From NCBI GenBank assembly GCA_020723125.1, contig DYJM01000010.1:1-35961 (forward strand): a stretch of DNA of 35,961 nt. Reading direction: 5' to 3'. The notes under the pieces are model-generated. The model had not been told where the DNA came from and did not search any database. It saw only the letters and a list, made by a program, of their open reading frames with translations. Below are positions 31,782 through 35,961 of the stretch, one piece after another. Numbering within the stretch: the first letter of the stretch is position 1; every line of letters starts with the position of its first letter. This DNA is from Acidithiobacillus ferrivorans (GTDB taxonomy: Bacteria > Pseudomonadota > Gammaproteobacteria > Acidithiobacillales > Acidithiobacillaceae). The position numbers and the translations under genes were made by a program.

Positions 31782-31818
31782 GATGTTCTGCTGTCCGGCA
31801 GCAAAAAAGGTGACGAAG

Positions 31819-32544
31819 ATGATATTTCGACAATTATGTCATTCTCCGAAAGGCGAACTCAGTTATTTAATGGGCGATCCTGTTACCCGGGAAGCGGTCA
31901 TTATAGATCCCGTACCTGCACTGCTGGAAAATCTCGAACTCTTTGTTCAGGAACGGGGGCTAATTCTCAAATACATACTGCAGACCCACCATGATGCCGA
32001 GCTGATGCGTGCAGCGGAACATCTAAAGACATCTACCGGGGCGCGGGTACTGGCTCATGAAAGCAATACAAACAGTCAGATTGATCTGCGTTTGCGCCAT
32101 GGTGATCGCCTTTATTTTGGCGAAGAAAGCCTGCAGGTTTTGCATACTCCCGGACAAAGTCCCTGCGCCCTCACTTACCATTGGGAGGATCGCCTGTTTA
32201 CTGGAAAAACCTTATTGGTCAACAGTACTCTGCCCTGCCCCAGCAGCGATGACGCGCAGATTTTATATCAAAGCATTACCCAACGATTAATGACATTTCC
32301 AGGGGAAACCCTGGTCTACCCAGGTCTCGAAACCAAGGGACGACGCCTGACCAGCATCGAAGAAGTCCGCCGCAAAGACAACTGGTTCCATAACCAAAAT
32401 GGACATCGGGAAATTTTTCAAAGGTATTCCCGCCTGTTCACCAATAGCACCAGTAAAAGCAGTAAGGCAGTAAAAGAACTCGGAACACCTGATGAAGAGG
32501 TGCACCGTTACACGCCGGACCGGAACAACCCGGTTTCATTGTAG
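31819..32544 (+). CDS. ETHE1-like MBL-fold protein lacking metal ligands (probable pseudoenzyme)
   Basis: A 241-aa protein whose sequence follows persulfide dioxygenase (ETHE1) closely: MIFRQL, SYLMGDPVTREAVIIDPV, LKYILQTH, HGDRLYFGEESLQVLHTPG, RLFTG and TLVYPG. Yet the ligands are changed. THxHADH is THHDAEL (residues 56-62), TPGH is TPGQ (Gln113), FTGD is FTGK (Lys130) and PxHD is PGLE (Leu170). Only His57 of the Fe-binding His/His/Asp set remains, so dioxygenase activity is unlikely. The ORF-track start at 31720 lies upstream of the sigma-54 promoter. ATG 31819 is downstream of it and gives the family N-terminus. cydA follows 10 bp later. It is more likely a binding or regulatory protein; the C-terminal tail (200-241) is unlike ETHE1. 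Confidence 0.85.
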   Translation: MIFRQLCHSPKGELSYLMGDPVTREAVIIDPVPALLENLELFVQERGLILKYILQTHHDAELMRAAEHLKTSTGARVLAHESNTNSQIDLRLRHGDRLYFGEESLQVLHTPGQSPCALTYHWEDRLFTGKTLLVNSTLPCPSSDDAQILYQSITQRLMTFPGETLVYPGLETKGRRLTSIEEVRRKDNWFHNQNGHREIFQRYSRLFTNSTSKSSKAVKELGTPDEEVHRYTPDRNNPVSL

Positions 32545-32554
32545 GAGGATGTTC

Positions 32555-34189
32555 ATGGATATGTTAATCAATCCCACGGTGGTCGAGCTGTCGCGTCTGC
32601 AGTTTGCGCTGACAGCCCTGTATCACTTTCTGTTTGTACCCCTGACTCTGGGCCTGTCATTTCTGCTGGCCACCATGGAGTCGGTTTATGTCATCACGGG
32701 GAAACCCATTTACAAGGAAATGACCCAGTTCTGGGGCAAGCTTTTCGCCATCAATTTTGCGCTGGGTGTGGCCACGGGCCTGACCATGGAATTTGAGTTC
32801 GGTACCAACTGGTCCATGTACTCCCATTTCGTCGGAGATATTTTTGGTACGCCTCTGGCTATTGAAGGCCTGATGGCGTTTTTCATGGAATCCACCTTTG
32901 TGGGCATCATGTTTTTTGGCTGGGACCGGATCAGTGCCAAGGCCCATCTGGTCGTGACCTATCTGGTGGCGCTGGGCTCCAACCTTTCCGCATTGTGGAT
33001 TCTGATCGCCAATGGCTTCATGCAGGACCCCAGAGGCGGAACCTTTGATCCCAATACCATGCGCCTGGAATTCAGCAGCTTTGTCCAGTTGATTTTCAAT
33101 GAAGACGCTCAGGCGAAATTTGTCCATACCTCCATCGCCGGTTTTGTGACCGGATCCATGTTTGTCATGGGGATCAGTGCCTTCTATCTGCTCACCAACA
33201 AGCGCAAGGATATTGCCCTGCGTTCATTTCGTATTGCCGCCGTTTTCGGAGTGATTTCCACCATTGGTGTGGTGACGCTGGGCGATGCACTGGGCTTCAT
33301 TGACGTCAAAGCCCAACCCATGAAAGTGGCGGCCATGGAAGCCATCTGGAATACAGACTACAACACGGCCTCTGCGCCCTGGAATCTGATTGCTTTCCCG
33401 GATAAGGCTGCAGGTAAAAACCTTTTTGAAATTGGCATTCCCTATGTGCTGACGCCTCTGCTGACCCACTCGGAGGACACCGTCATCCCCGGTATTCATC
33501 AATTGGTGGATGAAGCCAAGCCCAAAGTAGTTAATGGCATCAAGGCCATGGTTGCCCTGAAGGAATATAATCATGACCACAGTAACGTGCAGGCTTTGGC
33601 GACCTTCAAACAGTATCAGGCAGACATGGGCTATGGCTTTCTGGCCATGCAGTACGCCCCTGATCAGGACCTGAAAAAGGTGGATGCCAGCAATCTCGCC
33701 AGCGTCGTGGACAAAACGGCTCACGAGACGGTTCCCAATGTCTGGGTAGAATTTTGGGCATTCCGTATCATGGTGGCTTTAGGCTTTATCATGCTCGCCA
33801 TTTTTGCCTTTGCCGCCTATTTCAGCCTCAAAAATGAGGTGGAAAAGCATCCCCTGCTCCTGAAAGTCGCCTTATGGAGTATTCCATTACCCTGGTTTGC
33901 CTGTGAATTTGGCTGGATTACGGCAGAAAATGGTCGGCAACCCTGGACGGTTTACGATATGTTGCCCACCTTTGTGTCAGCTTCCAGTCACAGCGTCGGC
34001 TACATGATTTTCTCCCTGATCGGTTTTGTACTGCTTTACAGCTCGTTCATCGCCGCAGAAATGTATCTGATGTTCAAATACGCGCGTCTTGGCCCGCAAG
34101 CCAGTCATCATGGTCATGACAAAGCGCCTGCGGGGGGTGGCATGGCCGGTCAGCCCGCTTTTGCCAAGCCCAGTCTGGCCAAGAAATAA
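32555..34189 (+). CDS. cydA: Cytochrome bd ubiquinol oxidase subunit I
   Basis: The catalytic quinol-oxidising subunit of the bd oxidase, with about nine TM helices and hemes b558, b595 and d. Expected ligands are present: His24 (RLQFALTALYH), His191 (KFVHTSIAGFVTGSM) and Met406 (FWAFRIMVALGF). Glu104 and Glu112 in AIEGLMAFFMES and GRQPW (460-464) are also there. The extended Q-loop around 310-400 resembles E. coli CydA, i.e. the long form rather than the short cyanide-insensitive type. The start is ATG 32555 with AGGAGG six bases upstream; the ORF-track start at 32492 lies inside the MBL-fold gene. Length 544 aa. Confidence 0.96.
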   Translation: MDMLINPTVVELSRLQFALTALYHFLFVPLTLGLSFLLATMESVYVITGKPIYKEMTQFWGKLFAINFALGVATGLTMEFEFGTNWSMYSHFVGDIFGTPLAIEGLMAFFMESTFVGIMFFGWDRISAKAHLVVTYLVALGSNLSALWILIANGFMQDPRGGTFDPNTMRLEFSSFVQLIFNEDAQAKFVHTSIAGFVTGSMFVMGISAFYLLTNKRKDIALRSFRIAAVFGVISTIGVVTLGDALGFIDVKAQPMKVAAMEAIWNTDYNTASAPWNLIAFPDKAAGKNLFEIGIPYVLTPLLTHSEDTVIPGIHQLVDEAKPKVVNGIKAMVALKEYNHDHSNVQALATFKQYQADMGYGFLAMQYAPDQDLKKVDASNLASVVDKTAHETVPNVWVEFWAFRIMVALGFIMLAIFAFAAYFSLKNEVEKHPLLLKVALWSIPLPWFACEFGWITAENGRQPWTVYDMLPTFVSASSHSVGYMIFSLIGFVLLYSSFIAAEMYLMFKYARLGPQASHHGHDKAPAGGGMAGQPAFAKPSLAKK

Positions 34190-34201
34190 GGAGGCAACAC
34201 A

Positions 34202-35335
34202 ATGGATCTCTATATTGGACTGAAAGTATTGTGGTGGGTGCTGCTGGGCGTCCTGCTCATGGGCCTTGCCATCATGGTGGGCATGGATATGGGTGTCGGT
34301 ACCCTGCTGCGCTTCGTCGGTAAAAATGACGGCGAACGCCGCCAGGCCCTGAATGTGGTGGGTCCCCATTGGGACGGTAATCAGGTCTGGTTCATCCTGG
34401 GCGGCGGGGCCATTTTTGCGGCCTGGCCAACCCTGTATGCCACTTCTTTCTCGGTTTTTTACATTGTCATGATCCTGCTGCTGTTCAGCATGATTTTGCG
34501 TCCGGTGGCTTTTGAATACCGCTCCAAAGTGGCCTCCAGCAAGTGGCGGGAGTCCTGGGACTGGGTTTTCCTGGTCTCCGGCTTTTTGCCCATGTTTGTC
34601 TACGGGGCAGCTATCGGTAATATTCTCGAAGGCGTCGGCTTTCATTTCGGTTGGGATGGTCAGTATTACCAGACGGAGTCTTTCATCTGGTATCTGCTGA
34701 ACCCCTTTGCCATTCTCAGCGGTTTATTGGCAGTCAGTATGTCGGTATATCAGGGCGGGGCCATGTTGATGCTGCGCGGTACCGACCCCATTGCTTCTCG
34801 CGCCCGGAATTACGCCAGCGTTGCCGGTATCATCGCCATTGTGCTGTTTATCATTGGTGGCTTCATGATTTCCGGCATGACCGGGTATAGCCTCATCAGC
34901 GGGGATCCGGGAATGCCCGCCAACGCCGTCAGTGGTCAGGTGGTGCATGCGGTTTCTGGTGCCTGGCTGGATAATTATGCGGCACAGCCCATCTTGTGGA
35001 TTATTCCGTTGCTGGCTATCGCCGGGATGTTGCTCGGTGCAATGATGCTGCGCGCCAACAAACCCATTCTCGGCTGGTGGTTGGGAGCCATTGCCTGGAT
35101 TGGCATTTTAGGCACGGTTGCAGCTTCCATGTTCCCATTCCTGATGCCTTCGTCTGACAATCTCAACCAGAGTTTGACGGTATGGAATGCTTCGGGAAGT
35201 CGTTACAATCTGATCTGGATGACCATTTTCACGCTCATTTTCGTGCCTACGATTCTGGCCTACACCACCTGGTGTTTTCGGGTCATGCGCGGCAAGGTCA
35301 ACCCGCCCAACCCCGCCGATGACCATGCTTATTAA
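34202..35335 (+). CDS. cydB: Cytochrome bd ubiquinol oxidase subunit II
   Basis: The second core subunit of the bd oxidase, pseudo-symmetric to CydA, with eight or nine TM helices and 377 aa. Family motifs include VGMDMGVGTLLRFVGKND, VVGPHWDGNQVWFILGGGAIFAAWPTLYAT, LRPVAFEYRSK, LLNPFAILSGLL and the C-terminal NASGSRYNLIWMTIFTLIFVPTILAYTTW. The start has AAGGAGG seven bases upstream. It is 12 bp after cydA and 15 bp before the extended cydX. Confidence 0.96.
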   Translation: MDLYIGLKVLWWVLLGVLLMGLAIMVGMDMGVGTLLRFVGKNDGERRQALNVVGPHWDGNQVWFILGGGAIFAAWPTLYATSFSVFYIVMILLLFSMILRPVAFEYRSKVASSKWRESWDWVFLVSGFLPMFVYGAAIGNILEGVGFHFGWDGQYYQTESFIWYLLNPFAILSGLLAVSMSVYQGGAMLMLRGTDPIASRARNYASVAGIIAIVLFIIGGFMISGMTGYSLISGDPGMPANAVSGQVVHAVSGAWLDNYAAQPILWIIPLLAIAGMLLGAMMLRANKPILGWWLGAIAWIGILGTVAASMFPFLMPSSDNLNQSLTVWNASGSRYNLIWMTIFTLIFVPTILAYTTWCFRVMRGKVNPPNPADDHAY

Positions 35336-35350
35336 GGGAGCAACTCAGTC

Positions 35351-35554
35351 ATGAAAAATCTTTTCACTTTTGTCGGGATGGCCCTCATCTTGGCGTTATC
35401 CCTGTTTCTGGCGGTCATTACCGGCGACTATGGCCCCTGGTATTTCGCCTGGTTGGTGGGTACGACCATGATCGTGATGATCGCCGTCGCCGGTGCGGTC
35501 ATGTATGAAAAACAGGATGCGGAAAGTCAGGACAAAACCGGACATTCACATTAA
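35351..35554 (+). CDS. cydX: Extended CydX-like small subunit
   Basis: A 67-aa membrane protein. Residues 30-52 (WYFAWLVGTTMIVMIAVAGAVMY) carry the WYFAWxLG signature of CydX, which normally begins at its second residue. Here 28 extra residues (MKNLFTFVGMALILALSLFLAVITGDYG) form an additional TM helix. The soluble tail EKQDAESQDKTGHSH is also CydX-like in composition. AAGGGAG lies ten bases before the ATG. There is no start codon directly before WYFAW, so the extension is real or begins at Met10 at the latest. Its role is presumably stabilising the oxidase heme centre, by analogy. Confidence 0.8.
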   Translation: MKNLFTFVGMALILALSLFLAVITGDYGPWYFAWLVGTTMIVMIAVAGAVMYEKQDAESQDKTGHSH

Positions 35555-35565
35555 GGAGCAAGACC

Positions 35566-35655
35566 ATGCATCTGGAGGATTATATTTTCTTTTTACCCAT
35601 TGTGTATTTTTTCATCGCCGTCATCGCGTATTTTTATACACGCAAGCGGTTTTGA
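35566..35655 (+). CDS. 29-aa single-TM protein, candidate extra bd-oxidase subunit
   Basis: This ORF is too short for the ORF track. MHLEDYIFFLPIVYFFIAVIAYFYTRKRF has one hydrophobic helix and a positively charged TRKRF end, so the C-terminus probably faces the cytoplasm. AAGGAG lies seven bases before the ATG, 11 bp after cydX, and the operon terminator follows. The size equals that of the E. coli fourth bd-I subunit (CydH/YnhF, 29 aa), but I see no clear sequence similarity. The role as an oxidase subunit is inferred from position and form. Confidence 0.7.
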   Translation: MHLEDYIFFLPIVYFFIAVIAYFYTRKRF

Positions 35656-35669
35656 GTCGAGTCCGTGAT

Positions 35670-35716
35670 CGGGACTTTGTCCCGGTCAAAAAAGCCCGGT
35701 TTATCCGGGCTTTTTT
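35670..35716 (+). terminator. Tandem hairpins and intrinsic terminator of the cyd operon
   Basis: CGGGAC-TTT-GTCCCG (35670-35684) is followed by AAAAAAGCCCGG-tttat-CCGGGCTTTTTT (35688-35716). The second has A and T runs on both sides, so it could terminate in both directions. Confidence 0.9.
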
Positions 35717-35738
35717 ATTGTAGAAAATAGATCACCAC

Positions 35739-35935
35739 CTAAAAAGGGCAGTTGTCGTGGGTGCTTTTTGCTCCATTGTTCCTTGCCTGTTGTTCTAAGG
35801 CTCATCCTGCTGTCAGGAGAGAACTCGCCCTTCGGGCTCAAACAGCTCTCCTGACGGGCGCAGGATTTCGCCAAGAACAACAACGGCTCGAAACAAAAGT
35901 CGCTGCAAAGCACCCACGACAACTGCCCTTTTTAG
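35739..35935. repeat. Palindromic ~197-bp repeat element, copy 2
   Basis: The perfect terminal inverted repeats are 29 bp long, running from CTAAAAAGGG at the left to CCCTTTTTAG at the right, and contain AGGGCAGTTGTCGTGGG. Inside, GTTGTTCT, ATCCTGC and GTCAGGAGAG each pair with their complement, so the whole element can fold on itself around 35837. It is the inverted counterpart of 28868-29062. ORF 35701-35922 (-) in the track is an artefact of it. It lies just beyond the cyd terminator. Flanking TA bases could be an IS630/mariner-type target duplication, but this is unproven. Confidence 0.88.
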
Positions 35936-35961
35936 AACTCAACGCAAATAAATGTTTTTAC

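Noticed and set aside
31720-31818. N-terminal extension of the MBL-fold ORF (MMFFISKISRYK...)
   Set aside because: It lies upstream of and across the sigma-54 promoter and has no family similarity; ATG 31819 fits both.
35701-35922. 73-aa ORF (-) starting MSWVLCSDFC
   Set aside because: Encoded by the repeat element and running into the cyd terminator; its likeness to ORF 28880-29374 reflects the DNA repeat, not a protein family.

Overview
The window looks like a chromosomal segment of an acidophilic, autotrophic proteobacterium, most likely Acidithiobacillus or a close relative. That is an inference from gene content, mid-50s GC by eye and gene style; there is no rRNA or tRNA here to anchor it. 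I saw no phage, plasmid, IS transposase, CRISPR or tRNA genes. ATGA/TTGA stop-start overlaps and TTG/GTG starts are common.

Layout. (1) 1-8988 (+): the 3' part of a PHS-like MFS transporter, then a compact carbon-phosphorus lyase operon phnG-H-I-J-K-L-M-(DUF1045)-N-F. It has its own promoter and an operator-like site at the start of transcription. There is no phnCDE transporter and no phnP. (2) 8942-10608 (-): hda and yihY, divergent from sodB. (3) 10776-13285 (+): sodB with a strong terminator whose U-tract contains the -35 of the purM-purN promoter. (4) 13305-14633 (-): a cytochrome b561-like protein and a secreted SIMPL/DUF541 protein. (5) 14771-20286 (+): ppsA-gpmI-MFS, a gluconeogenic block joined by two successive TTGA overlaps. 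(6) 20364-22402: DUF423 plus an unknown 129-aa protein (-), divergent from an NDUFA9-like SDR protein (+). (7) 22528-27082 (-): opgG, a 167-aa ORF that looks like the detached N-terminus of OpgH, opgH, and a Sel1-repeat protein. This is the osmoregulated periplasmic glucan pathway. (8) 27438-28865 (+): an orphan dihydrolipoamide-dehydrogenase-like flavoprotein. (9) 28868-35935: a block bracketed by two near-identical ~195-bp palindromic repeats in opposite orientation.

The block in (9) is the most interesting part. On the minus strand lie a PAS-AAA+-Fis sigma-54 activator with a four-cysteine cluster, a serine esterase and a CopD-like membrane protein. Divergent from it, a textbook -24/-12 sigma-54 promoter drives an ETHE1-like metallo-beta-lactamase-fold protein that has lost its metal ligands, then cydA, cydB, an N-terminally extended CydX, a previously unlisted 29-aa single-TM ORF and an intrinsic terminator. 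I read this as a sigma-54-controlled cytochrome bd oxidase module with a pseudo-persulfide-dioxygenase and two small membrane subunits, probably switched by a redox- or metal-sensing activator.
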